From NCBI GenBank assembly GCA_964036275.1, contig OZ038436.1, forward strand, positions 8,671,864-8,735,863: a stretch of 64,000 nt of DNA, written 5' to 3'. Of this stretch, positions 13,601 to 23,500 are shown in pieces. The translations under genes were made by a program, and so were the position numbers. The notes under the pieces are model-generated. The model had not been told where the DNA came from and made no database searches. It saw only the letters and a program-made list of their open reading frames with translations. Every line of letters begins with the position of its first letter. Within the stretch, counting starts at the first letter, position 1. The stretch comes from Litoditis marina (Eukaryota > Nematoda > Chromadorea > Rhabditida > Rhabditidae).

Positions 13601-15623
13601 GGATGTGATACTGTGGGACGAATGTACGATGACCGATCGTCGTATTCTACAGGCCGTACATCAATTATTTGTCAATCTTCACCCTGAGAAATCTGATGTC
13701 CTGTTTGGAGGAGTATCTCTCATTTTTGGAGGAGATTTCAGGCAAACTCTCCCAATAGTTCCAGGCGTAAAGGATGCTTCAGTTCTTGACTACACCATCC
13801 TACGAAGTGACTTATGGAATCACATCAAGGTTACTCTCAAACTAATATAGACAAACTACATACAGCGAAGTAAAGCAAATACTTGAGCTTATAATTGCAC
13901 TTTCAATGATAAAATGACGCATTATGAGAAAGAATATATTTTAAATATTGAAACTTAATACTGAAAAAAAGTTTCAATTGTATTTATTATTAAGTAAATA
14001 ATGTTTTATCATTTACATATTTACATCGCAGTGTTCTATATAATTTTCAGGTTCTACATCTGTACAAAAATATGCGCGCAGTGGGCCATGAAGAGTTCAT
14101 ATTGTGGCTACAGAAAGTGGGAAATGGAACTGCCAACGATGACCTATCCCCGCCTGAATATGACCAAGAAGTGTCTCTACCACAAGAATGTTTAGTAAAC
14201 ACGGAAGCTCAACTAATTGATGATATTTTCGGTGATGGAAAAATTGGTGAATCTATTGCTGAATCATCTACAATTTTGACGGTGGATAACAAAACCTCTT
14301 TGGAGATTAACAACAAGGTAAACAGTTATAATATCATACTTTTAAACTTATTTATAGAAAAAAAATATTTCTCTTTCTTAAATAAATTACAATTTTTCAC
14401 TGCAAAGTATTCGAACTTTATACCTGATTCAAAAAGTACTCAATCATGAAAATACCATTATATACTTTCTCAAACAATTGATAAATGTCATCACTCTAAA
14501 ATTAATTCGAAGGAAAAGCATTTGTTATTACCATAATAGTTACGGTTATTTATAGATCCTCAAATTGTTGCCCGGTGATGAAAAAGAGTTCATGTCGATA
14601 GACAGTTATGATGAAAACCGAGGTTTCAAAGAATTGGATCCAGAATGCTATAATATGTTGACGCCTACGGGAATGCCACCCCACAAGTTACATATGAAAG
14701 TGTGTTTCACTCTTATACAAATGTTCAGAGAAAATATTCAATGTATCATGGCTACTTTTTTAAGACTGAAAATTGGAGATCAGTTAAACATGTTTGAAGT
14801 GAGAGTCAACTTTAATAAAACGACCAAAAGTTTTTTTGGGAACCAATTTTCCAGTATTCTAAGATTAATTAAAAGGAATTGTTGAATGTTGATTGAAGAA
14901 ATTCCAGTTTACGTAAAAAAATGTTAAATTATTTTAGGTCGGATCTATTGTGATTTTACAACGAAATCTCAACGTCAGTCAAGGTCTATGTAATGGCAGT
15001 CGAATGAAAGTGTTGAAAATACAGCCAAATGTAAGCAACATTTCATGATATGAATGTTAATTTGATGTCAGAAAAATAAGAAAAATAGAAGGGTAAATAA
15101 AACAAATGAAAAAGTAGGATAGAAATGAATAAAGAGGAAACTCATATATAGTAGAAAGTAGAAACTAAAATAGTGAATATTTTTTTTCTAAATGCTTTTT
15201 TCACTTCAGGTAATTAAATCATGTTTATCGTAATGTTCATATTAAAATAAATGCACCTAATTTGAATCCATGTCGTAATTTCAGGTAATAACTTGTCGAC
15301 CAATTCACGCACAGACAAGAACTCCAGACACTGTATTCATTCATCGTATTCTTATGACCACTACTACGGCACCGACGAGAGAATTGGCGTTCGTTCGCAG
15401 ACAATTCCCCCTGAGACTGGCGTACTCTATGACAATTAACAAGAGTCAGGGGCAAACTTTCGACAAAGTTGGCCTATTGCTCAGAACGCCCCCATTCGCT
15501 CACGGTCAACTGTTTGTGGCTGTGTCACGAGTTCGAAATTTCGAGAATCTGAGAATCTACAATTCCAACAAGTCGGATCGTCAGAAGACTTCGAATATTG
15601 TCTACAGAGAGGCATTGATTTAA
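1819..15623 (+). CDS. Helitron transposase: Rep (HUH, two-Tyr) and PIF1-like helicase, 35 exons
   Basis: Predicted 1,940-residue rolling-circle transposase. Exons: 1819-1882, 2048-2176, 2333-2446, 2532-2657, 2978-3052, 3296-3352, 3568-3627, 3962-4087, 4403-4513, 4584-4682, 4983-5254, 5381-5536, 5725-5892, 6188-6383, 6534-6693, 6764-6842, 7068-7232, 7510-7593, 7886-7954, 8284-8474, 8788-8992, 9317-9431, 9736-10444, 10693-11070, 11376-11532, 11809-11961, 12220-12337, 12576-12682, 13124-13279, 13381-13513, 13582-13829, 14051-14317, 14556-14699, 14938-15030, 15285-15623. They total 5,823 nt, every junction keeps frame with GT/AG, and TAA ends it. Order: basic/acidic N-terminus (1-320), Cys region (C335, C338, C349, C350), Helitron N domain (~770-940), HUH H962-A-H964, tyrosines Y1111 and Y1115, Walker A GSGGCGKT 1510-1517, D1590-E1591, GGDFRQTLP 1627-1635, SQGQT near 1881, arginine R1910. 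Rep should nick and rejoin the Helitron ends; the helicase should unwind. Key residues are intact. Individual borders, especially exons 1-10 and 15-19, are inferences. Confidence 0.85.
4148..4335 (+). pseudogene. Dead duplicate of exons 8 and 9 with a Helitron 5'-end fragment, inside intron 8
   Basis: Bases ~4153-4180 copy the start of exon 9 (AAGTAAAGAAAGAATAC). Then ~4181-4260 resemble a Helitron 5' end (CACCACACCTATACCACAC; compare 707 and the M2 end). Then 4262-4335 copy the 3' half of exon 8 and its donor. The exon 8 copy has an in-frame TAA (GAATAATCAG) and several substitutions. The true exon 9 follows at 4403. The two exon 8 copies are 250 bp apart. Skipping this block keeps the gene in frame, so it is probably spliced out. 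Confidence 0.7.
4983..6842 (+). other. Exons 11-16: cysteine motif and Helitron N-terminal region
   Basis: Exon 11 encodes CTYCGA followed by GKHYCC, the C-x2-C...CC pattern typical of Helitron proteins before the Rep domain. It continues with PPVLNSLYF and SYNTIFSFASIQ, matching the family pattern of an L-x2-LY/F segment followed by YN-x2-FAF-S. Exon 13 has NPFAKMYKTMAQ; exons 14-15 join across the intron to give CYPLIFPRG and EPGW, a strongly conserved Helitron segment, which confirms that splice. Exon 14 is taken to start at 6188 because only that AG keeps the frame. Confidence 0.8.
7760..7829. repeat. Short inverted repeat with TTGTAGTTT ends, in intron 18
   Basis: TTGTAGTTTGATC (7760-7772) faces an inverted partner ending AAAACTACAA at 7829. 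Similar 46-70-bp foldbacks with the same AAACTACAA arms lie at 8569-8631, 12988-13033 and 16162-16223. They resemble a tiny MITE family or recurrent hairpins. No target duplication was confirmed. Confidence 0.55.
8284..10444 (+). other. Exons 20-23: Helitron-like N domain and Rep (HUH) domain
   Basis: Exons 20-21 encode IPSTIPGSPRWLQ and GKPDAFWTFTTN, matching the family's GSPR-x-MQ and GKPD-x-F-x-TFT motifs. Exon 23 (709 nt, the longest) carries EFQQRGPPHAHLIV, the HUH metal-binding motif, and KYIFKYLFKG with the two candidate catalytic tyrosines four residues apart. These are the residues expected to cut at the TC end and rejoin at CTAG. All are intact. Confidence 0.88.
8569..8631. repeat. 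63-bp inverted repeat with ATTGTAGTTT ends, in intron 20
   Basis: ATTGTAGTTTGAT (8569-8581) faces ATTAAACTACAAT (8619-8631), which pair over 12 of 13 positions. It has the same arm sequence as the foldbacks at 7760, 12988 and 16162, and the same AAACTACAA core recurs singly in other introns (for example near 9484 and 9600). Confidence 0.6.
12988..13033. repeat. 46-bp inverted repeat with ATTGTAGTTTG ends, in intron 28
   Basis: ATTGTAGTTTG (12988-12998) faces CAAACTACCAAT (13022-13033), an imperfect inverted partner of the same AAACTACAA family seen in introns 18 and 20. Confidence 0.45.
13124..15623 (+). other. Exons 29-35: PIF1-like SF1 helicase domain
   Basis: Motifs appear in the usual order. 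Motif I is GSGGCGKTFLYETL in exon 29. Motif Ia is AHTGIAS in exon 30. Motif II is WDECTM and motif III GGDFRQTLPIV, both in exon 31. LYKNMRA and the ILTVDNK region are in exon 32, and GLCNGSRM in exon 34. Motifs V/VI, TINKSQGQTFDKVG and QLFVAVSRVRN, are in the last exon. This is the Helitron branch of PIF1 helicases. Nothing catalytic is missing. The protein ends 20-30 residues after motif VI; no extra C-terminal domain (OTU or endonuclease) is present. Confidence 0.9.
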
Positions 15624-15893
15624 AATGTACATACTATTTCTATGAAAGTTAATTAAAGTGTCTGTTCAATTTCTAAATATGAAAAAAGTAACTGTTTTTG
15701 AACAGTAGACTGTCTGAAAACAACTAAACTTGCACTAAAAAGTCTTATGATTGCCAAAACAGCTATAATTACGAAATGTAATTAGCATTAGAAAATCTTG
15801 AGTTGATCCTAATACATTTAAAAAGAAGGTTAACTAAATTGTAATTGAACGTGCAAAATGGAAATACTCTAAGAAACATGTTTACCAAAAACC

Positions 15894-15942
15894 CGAAAAC
15901 CTGTTCACCAAAGAATAGACACGTGAGTCTGAACAGGTTTCG
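15894..15942. repeat. 49-bp inverted repeat after the transposase gene
   Basis: CGAAAACCTGTTCA (15894-15907) pairs with TGAACAGGTTTCG (15930-15942), one bulged A. A further AAACCTGTTTGCC stands near 15980. It could be a transcript 3'-end hairpin or a small foldback repeat. Confidence 0.5.
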
Positions 15943-16161
15943 TTAAAAACTTGCGAACGTGCAGAAACAAATTTTCGTGAAACCTGTTTGCCAAAGGTTG
16001 AACACGTTGCAACAGTAACTCGTTAGAGAACTGGAAAAGTACGTGGTTCACAGGTATCCTCGATAAAATCGTTTAACAAGAAAAGGAAAAGACGAGAAAA
16101 GACACAAGAAGACTTTGAGTTTCTGAACTTGTTTTAGTTAAAGAAAGTCTACAATGATCAC

Positions 16162-16223
16162 GAGCAAACTACAATACTCAGAATAAGAACATCTGTACCA
16201 AAAGTCCACTTTGTAGTTTGATC
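16162..16223. repeat. 62-bp inverted repeat with AAACTACAA arms
   Basis: GAGCAAACTACAA (16162-16174) faces TTGTAGTTTGATC (16211-16223), pairing over 12 of 13 positions. Same family as the foldbacks in introns 18 and 20, here in the 3' non-coding region, so the family is not tied to introns. Confidence 0.55.
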
Positions 16224-16920
16224 TCTTTCCTGTAACAGCCTAATATTTACAATTGAAAAAAAACTTAAACTAAATAGTTTTTTTTTTCAATAAGTCTTTC
16301 TATAGAAAATTTATCAAGTAATCTACGCATCTAATATTTGTTATTCGAGAAACTACACTCTAAGATAATTGTGAAAAGTGATGCTATTTGTAAACTAAAC
16401 AGTCACAGTAAACGAATACTGATCATATATGACACAATGCTAATTATCAGCAATGTCCCGCCTTCTATACTTAATTGAGGTTACTTCTTTTCTCATTGTC
16501 TTCGACAAAAATGACCGAAACGTAATTATTCTATACATGCAATTATCGCCTTCGCCAATCTCACAAAGTAAACCTTCTAATGACATGATCTGAAATCAGA
16601 CCCATAATTGATTATAAGTAACTGAACCAAACTACATATAGTCTATTTCACCAGTCAATGTACTCCTACAGTAATCCGTCAATTATTCAAGAGGGTGTTT
16701 TCTAATGGAAAAGTTATTACTTGGGTTTCAAATTTCCAGAGTTAGTAGTAGTAAACATGCAGAAGACACTATCAACATTTTGAGGAGTTCTGAATACGCT
16801 TATATACCAAACTTTGACCTGGAAGTGTTAGCAGATTATTGTAGAGGGTTATAAGTGGGTGGAACAAACTATATATTTTAATATCTACCTATCAATAAAT
16901 TACGTTACATAGTGACAAAT

Positions 16921-16957
16921 GTTGAACCTGCGTCGCATGTTCTTCACAATATTGATT
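16921..16957 (+). pseudogene. Fragment of transposase exon 26
   Basis: TTGAACCTGCGTCGCATGTT and the following bases match 11881-11917 in exon 26 (encoding LNLRRMF) with about six differences over 37 nt. It lies about 1.3 kb after the stop codon, same strand, with no splice signals or open frame around it. It is either a remnant of an older gene copy or a template-switch insertion. Confidence 0.6.
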
Positions 16958-17521
16958 TGAAAAAAGTGAATACCTGTAACCATACTGATATGGTGAAGTA
17001 AATAGATATATATATAAAATCCAACCATATTATAGAAAGACTTCGTTCCGTAATGAAAGCGAGTCAGTATAAATGAATAGTGACTCACGTCAGGAATCAC
17101 GTACGCACTTGCAGAAATATTCCAAACTCTAAATAACGCGAAATGACGGATTCACGAGTTCTACCAAACTACAACAGATGAACAAAACTATAAATATTAA
17201 ATGAACTTTTGGCTGAAGAAACCAAGGTACTGTAATTTATAAGTGTGTACAATTTCTATACAACGACGAGTGCAATTCAGAAGGCTGGAAAACGTCGAAT
17301 GAACTTTGTCAAAACTCTTTGAAACTTTCATAACGAGTAGTAATTGGTTCGAACACATTACAAATACATTTTTCATAAAGTAAGGATCACGTCAGTCAGG
17401 ATTCTGAAGGCATGAAGACGTTAACGCATAAAACTTTTCATAAAAGTTTGAAACTTCTAAAAAGAGTTGAAACCGTTGTAACCATTTCGAAATAAGTTGC
17501 AAAACAGTTACCAATATGTCC

Positions 17522-17560
17522 GCTAGACGGGCCCGCGGCGTTAGCCGCGGGACCGGCTAG
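17522..17560 (+). terminator. Helitron 3' end: GC hairpin plus CTAG
   Basis: The stem CCCGCGGC (17532-17539), loop GTTA and stem GCCGCGGG (17544-17551) are followed by ACCGG and CTAG. The imperfect outer pairing extends from GCTAG before the stem to GGCTAG after it. This is the transposition end signal recognised during rolling-circle transfer, and the same structure ends every complete short element here. It is not a transcription terminator in the bacterial sense. Confidence 0.85.
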
Positions 17561-20500
17561 TCACCACACCTATAGCACACATGATAATGTCACGCAAAAG
17601 TTATTACGATTTGGCTGTAATTTCAATCATGCATAATAGACAACGATCTAAGATAAATGACCCGTACGATAGTTGAGTTAGGGCCTTATAATTTTTTTAG
17701 ACCTTAATTTATGAAATTCATGAAAACTGCTTTCTGCTACTGTACGCTAACGGCTGAATGAAATGCTACCTAACTGCTATCAACCATCTAACTCTTGAGG
17801 CCTTTCATTGTGGTGACCTCAAAAAATCAATATATCGACTTATCGACCCGCTACAAAAATGCCGAAAAACAAAAGCGTTACCATCACCATCACCGATTTG
17901 TCCCATACTACATCCACGTAAGTGGGTACGTGTACTGACCAACCATCTCCAATGCGAGTTGACCAAATTGATCTATTGATTTTTTATAAGAGTTTTTATG
18001 AAAAAGCCATGATATTTGGATGAACGCCACTCGAGTACGACTGAACAAAATTTTATAAAAACTACAGTGGTAAACATACCATGAGAAATAAACATGACTT
18101 TCAATTGTGAAAAATCGATAATATCGACTTATTGATTAGTTATGAATGAATGTAGAGTTGAGAAAACTTCAATTACTCTGCAAGAACGTACTGAACGATT
18201 TCTTTCGTACATTCACATAAAGTGTAAAATAGATAAGTGAACAATATGAGCCTACAAAAAAACCATGGTTCGTTGACCGTTTTCCGGAAAATTTATTTTT
18301 AAAATTTTCCAACACTTTCAAAATGGTTCAATTGATACGAGTTTCACACTGTGATTAGTTAGTGACAACTTAAAGCTTAATTTAGAAAAAGTTCAAGGAA
18401 AAATTCAGTCATTCCCGAGTTATACGTTATGGAATTTCCCTCAAAAATCGAAGACGTCACATTTATATCTCGAAATTGTGTCAATAATATTGATTCGTTT
18501 TATTTTTCCTGAACTCACATAAACCTGTGCTTCACAATGGCAGTTCAATAAAACACGTATATTTTTTTTGAAATTCCTTTGATGACGTCATCAGTTTTTG
18601 AATGATGTCCAATAACTCAGGTACGGAAACATGAATTTTTCCCAAACTTGGCCACAATCCTTTTATCATTAGGATACAGGTTTGGAAGAAACAAGGGACC
18701 GAGCGCCCCACGGGAAAGTGGTTTTTTAGGGTCACACCGTCACCACACCTATAGCACACATGATAATGTCACGCAAAAGTTATTACGATTTGGCTGTAAT
18801 TTCAATCATGCATAATAGACAACGATCTAAGATAAATGACCCGTACGATAGTTGAGTTAGGGCCTTATAATTTTTTTAGACCTTAATTTATGAAATTCAT
18901 GAAAACTGCTTTCTGCTACTGTACGCTAACGGCTGAATGAAATGCTACCTAACTGCTATCAACCATCTAACTCTTGAGGCCTTTCATTGTGGTGACCTCA
19001 AAAAATCAATATATCGACTTATCGACCCGCTACAAAAATGCCGAAAAACAAAAGCGTTACCATCACCATCACCGATTTGTCCCATACTACATCCACGTAA
19101 GTGGGTACGTGTACTGACCAACCATCTCCAATGCGAGTTGACCAAATTGATCTATTGATTTTTTATAAGAGTTTTTATGAAAAAGCCATGATATTTGGAT
19201 GAACGCCACTCGAGTACGACTGAACAAAATTTTATAAAAACTACAGTGGTAAACATACCATGAGAAATAAACATGACTTTCAATTGTGAAAAATCGATAA
19301 TATCGACTTATTGATTAGTTATGAATGAATGTAGAGTTGAGAAAACTTCAATTACTCTGCAAGAACGTACTGAACGATTTCTTTCGTACATTCACATAAA
19401 GTGTAAAATAGATAAGTGAACAATATGAGCCTACAAAAAAACCATGGTTCGTTGACCGTTTTCCGGAAAATTTATTTTTAAAATTTTCCAACACTTTCAA
19501 AATGGTTCAATTGATACGAGTTTCACACTGTGATTAGTTAGTGACAACTTAAAGCTTAATTTAGAAAAAGTTCAAGGAAAAATTCAGTCATTCCCGAGTT
19601 ATACGTTATGGAATTTCCCTCAAAAATCGAAGACGTCACATTTATATCTCGAAATTGTGTCAATAATATTGATTCGTTTTATTTTTCCTGAACTCACATA
19701 AACCTGTGCTTCACAATGGCAGTTCAATAAAACACGTATATTTTTTTTGAAATTCCTTTGATGACGTCATCAGTTTTTGAATGATGTCCAATAACTCAGG
19801 TACGGAAACATGAATTTTTCCCAAACTTGGCCACAATCGTTTTATCATTAGGATACAGGTTTGGAAGAAACAAGGGACCGAGCGCCCCACGGGAAAGTGG
19901 TTTTTTAGGGTCACACCGTCACCACACCTATAGCACACATGATAATGTCACGCAAAAGTTATTACGATTTGGCTGTAATTTCAATCATGCATAATAGACA
20001 ACGATCTAAGATAAATGACCCGTACGATAGTTGAGTTAGGGCCTTATAATTTTTTTAGACCTTAATTTATGAAATTCATGAAAACTGCTTTCTGCTACTG
20101 TACGCTAACGGCTGAATGAAATGCTACCTAACTGCTATCAACCATCTAACTCTTGAGGCCTTTCATTGTGGTGACCTCAAAAAATCAATATATCGACTTA
20201 TCGACCCGCTACAAAAATGCCGAAAAACAAAAGCGTTACCATCACCATCACCGATTTGTCCCATACTACATCCACGTAAGTGGGTACGTGTACTGACCAA
20301 CCATCTCCAATGCGAGTTGACCAAATTGATCTATTGATTTTTTATAAGAGTTTTTATGAAAAAGCCATGATATTTGGATGAACGCCACTCGAGTACGACT
20401 GAACAAAATTTTATAAAAACTACAGTGGTAAACATACCATGAGAAATAAACATGACTTTCAATTGTGAAAAATCGATAATATCGACTTATTGATTAGTTA

Positions 20501-23500
20501 TGAATGAATGTAGAGTTGAGAAAACTTCAATTACTCTGCAAGAACGTACTGAACGATTTCTTTCGTACATTCACATAAAGTGTAAAATAGATAAGTGAAC
20601 AATATGAGCCTACAAAAAAACCATGGTTCGTTGACCGTTTTCCGGAAAATTTATTTTTAAAATTTTCCAACACTTTCAAAATGGTTCAATTGATACGAGT
20701 TTCACACTGTGATTAGTTAGTGACAACTTAAAGCTTAATTTAGAAAAAGTTCAAGGAAAAATTCAGTCATTCCCGAGTTATACGTTATGGAATTTCCCTC
20801 AAAAATCGAAGACGTCACATTTATATCTCGAAATTGTGTCAATAATATTGATTCGTTTTATTTTTCCTGAACTCACATAAACCTGTGCTTCACAATGGCA
20901 GTTCAATAAAACACGTATATTTTTTTTGAAATTCCTTTGATGACGTCATCAGTTTTTGAATGATGTCCAATAACTCAGGTACGGAAACATGAATTTTTCC
21001 CAAACTTGGCCACAATCCTTTTATCATTAGGATACAGGTTTGGAAGAAACAAGGGACCGAGCGCCCCACGGGAAAGTGGTTTTTTAGGGTCACACCGTCA
21101 CCACACCTATAGCACACATGATAATGTCACGCAAAAGTTATTACGATTTGGCTGTAATTTCAATCATGCATAATAGACAACGATCTAAGATAAATGACCC
21201 GTACGATAGTTGAGTTAGGGCCTTATAATTTTTTTAGACCTTAATTTATGAAATTCATGAAAACTGCTTTCTGCTACTGTACGCTAACGGCTGAATGAAA
21301 TGCTACCTAACTGCTATCAACCATCTAACTCTTGAGGCCTTTCATTGTGGTGACCTCAAAAAATCAATATATCGACTTATCGACCCGCTACAAAAATGCC
21401 GAAAAACAAAAGCGTTACCATCACCATCACCGATTTGTCCCATACTACATCCACGTAAGTGGGTACGTGTACTGACCAACCATCTCCAATGCGAGTTGAC
21501 CAAATTGATCTATTGATTTTTTATAAGAGTTTTTATGAAAAAGCCATGATATTTGGATGAACGCCACTCGAGTACGACTGAACAAAATTTTATAAAAACT
21601 ACAGTGGTAAACATACCATGAGAAATAAACATGACTTTCAATTGTGAAAAATCGATAATATCGACTTATTGATTAGTTATGAATGAATGTAGAGTTGAGA
21701 AAACTTCAATTACTCTGCAAGAACGTACTGAACGATTTCTTTCGTACATTCACATAAAGTGTAAAATAGATAAGTGAACAATATGAGCCTACAAAAAAAC
21801 CATGGTTCGTTGACCGTTTTCCGGAAAATTTATTTTTAAAATTTTCCAACACTTTCAAAATGGTTCAATTGATACGAGTTTCACACTGTGATTAGTTAGT
21901 GACAACTTAAAGCTTAATTTAGAAAAAGTTCAAGGAAAAATTCAGTCATTCCCGAGTTATACGTTATGGAATTTCCCTCAAAAATCGAAGACGTCACATT
22001 TATATCTCGAAATTGTGTCAATAATATTGATTCGTTTTATTTTTCCTGAACTCACATAAACCTGTGCTTCACAATGGCAGTTCAATAAAACACGTATATT
22101 TTTTTTGAAATTCCTTTGATGACGTCATCAGTTTTTGAATGATGTCCAATAACTCAGGTACGGAAACATGAATTTTTCCCAAACTTGGCCACAATCCTTT
22201 TATCATTAGGATACAGGTTTGGAAGAAACAAGGGACCGAGCGCCCCACGGGAAAGTGGTTTTTTAGGGTCACACCGTCACCACACCTATAGCACACATGA
22301 TAATGTCACGCAAAAGTTATTACGATTTGGCTGTAATTTCAATCATGCATAATAGACAACGATCTAAGATAAATGACCCGTACGATAGTTGAGTTAGGGC
22401 CTTATAATTTTTTTAGACCTTAATTTATGAAATTCATGAAAACTGCTTTCTGCTACTGTACGCTAACGGCTGAATGAAATGCTACCTAACTGCTATCAAC
22501 CATCTAACTCTTGAGGCCTTTCATTGTGGTGACCTCAAAAAATCAATATATCGACTTATCGACCCGCTACAAAAATGCCGAAAAACAAAAGCGTTACCAT
22601 CACCATCACCGATTTGTCCCATACTACATCCACGTAAGTGGGTACGTGTACTGACCAACCATCTCCAATGCGAGTTGACCAAATTGATCTATTGATTTTT
22701 TATAAGAGTTTTTATGAAAAAGCCATGATATTTGGATGAACGCCACTCGAGTACGACTGAACAAAATTTTATAAAAACTACAGTGGTAAACATACCATGA
22801 GAAATAAACATGACTTTCAATTGTGAAAAATCGATAATATCGACTTATTGATTAGTTATGAATGAATGTAGAGTTGAGAAAACTTCAATTACTCTGCAAG
22901 AACGTACTGAACGATTTCTTTCGTACATTCACATAAAGTGTAAAATAGATAAGTGAACAATATGAGCCTACAAAAAAACCATGGTTCGTTGACCGTTTTC
23001 CGGAAAATTTATTTTTAAAATTTTCCAACACTTTCAAAATGGTTCAATTGATACGAGTTTCACACTGTGATTAGTTAGTGACAACTTAAAGCTTAATTTA
23101 GAAAAAGTTCAAGGAAAAATTCAGTCATTCCCGAGTTATACGTTATGGAATTTCCCTCAAAAATCGAAGACGTCACATTTATATCTCGAAATTGTGTCAA
23201 TAATATTGATTCGTTTTATTTTTCCTGAACTCACATAAACCTGTGCTTCACAATGGCAGTTCAATAAAACACGTATATTTTTTTTGAAATTCCTTTGATG
23301 ACGTCATCAGTTTTTGAATGATGTCCAATAACTCAGGTACGGAAACATGAATTTTTCCCAAACTTGGCCACAATCCTTTTATCATTAGGATACAGGTTTG
23401 GAAGAAACAAGGGACCGAGCGCCCCACGGGAAAGTGGTTTTTTAGGGTCACACCGTCACCACACCTATAGCACACATGATAATGTCACGCAAAAGTTATT

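Larger units (their letters stand above)
15624..17521 (+). other. 3' non-coding part of the large Helitron
   Basis: About 1.9 kb between the stop codon and the 3' hairpin. I see no coding frame. It holds an inverted repeat at 15894-15942, an AAACTACAA foldback at 16162-16223, further single AAACTACA motifs (near 16627 and 17165) and a scrap of exon 26 at 16921. No canonical AATAAA poly(A) signal stands close to the stop, only variants such as AATTAAAG at ~15651. Confidence 0.6.
707..17560 (+). mobile_element. Autonomous Helitron (E0) with Rep/helicase gene
   Basis: A 16,854-bp rolling-circle transposon. The 5' end is TCACCACACCTATAGCACAC at 707. The 3' end has an 8-bp stem (17532-17539 with 17544-17551), a GTTA loop, nine further bases and CTAG at 17557-17560. 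A 5' TC, a subterminal GC hairpin and a 3' CTRR, with no terminal inverted repeat or target duplication, are the established Helitron signature. It contains one gene with HUH-Rep and PIF1-like helicase domains. Neither outer border is plain host DNA: a 1,179-bp-like unit ends at 706 and another begins at 17561, so the target site cannot be checked. The gene frame is open throughout, so the element may be active or recently active. About 180 bp of the 5' end is shared with the tandem units downstream. Confidence 0.85.

Noticed and set aside
14740..14885. Extension of exon 33 through 14885
   Set aside because: The family continues from PPHKLHMK directly to a VGSIVILQRN-like segment, which is supplied by splicing 14699 to 14938; the read-through gives an unrelated peptide.
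17532..17560. Rho-independent bacterial terminator
   Set aside because: The GC stem is followed by ACCGGCTAG rather than a T run, and it ends mobile elements in an intron-bearing genome.
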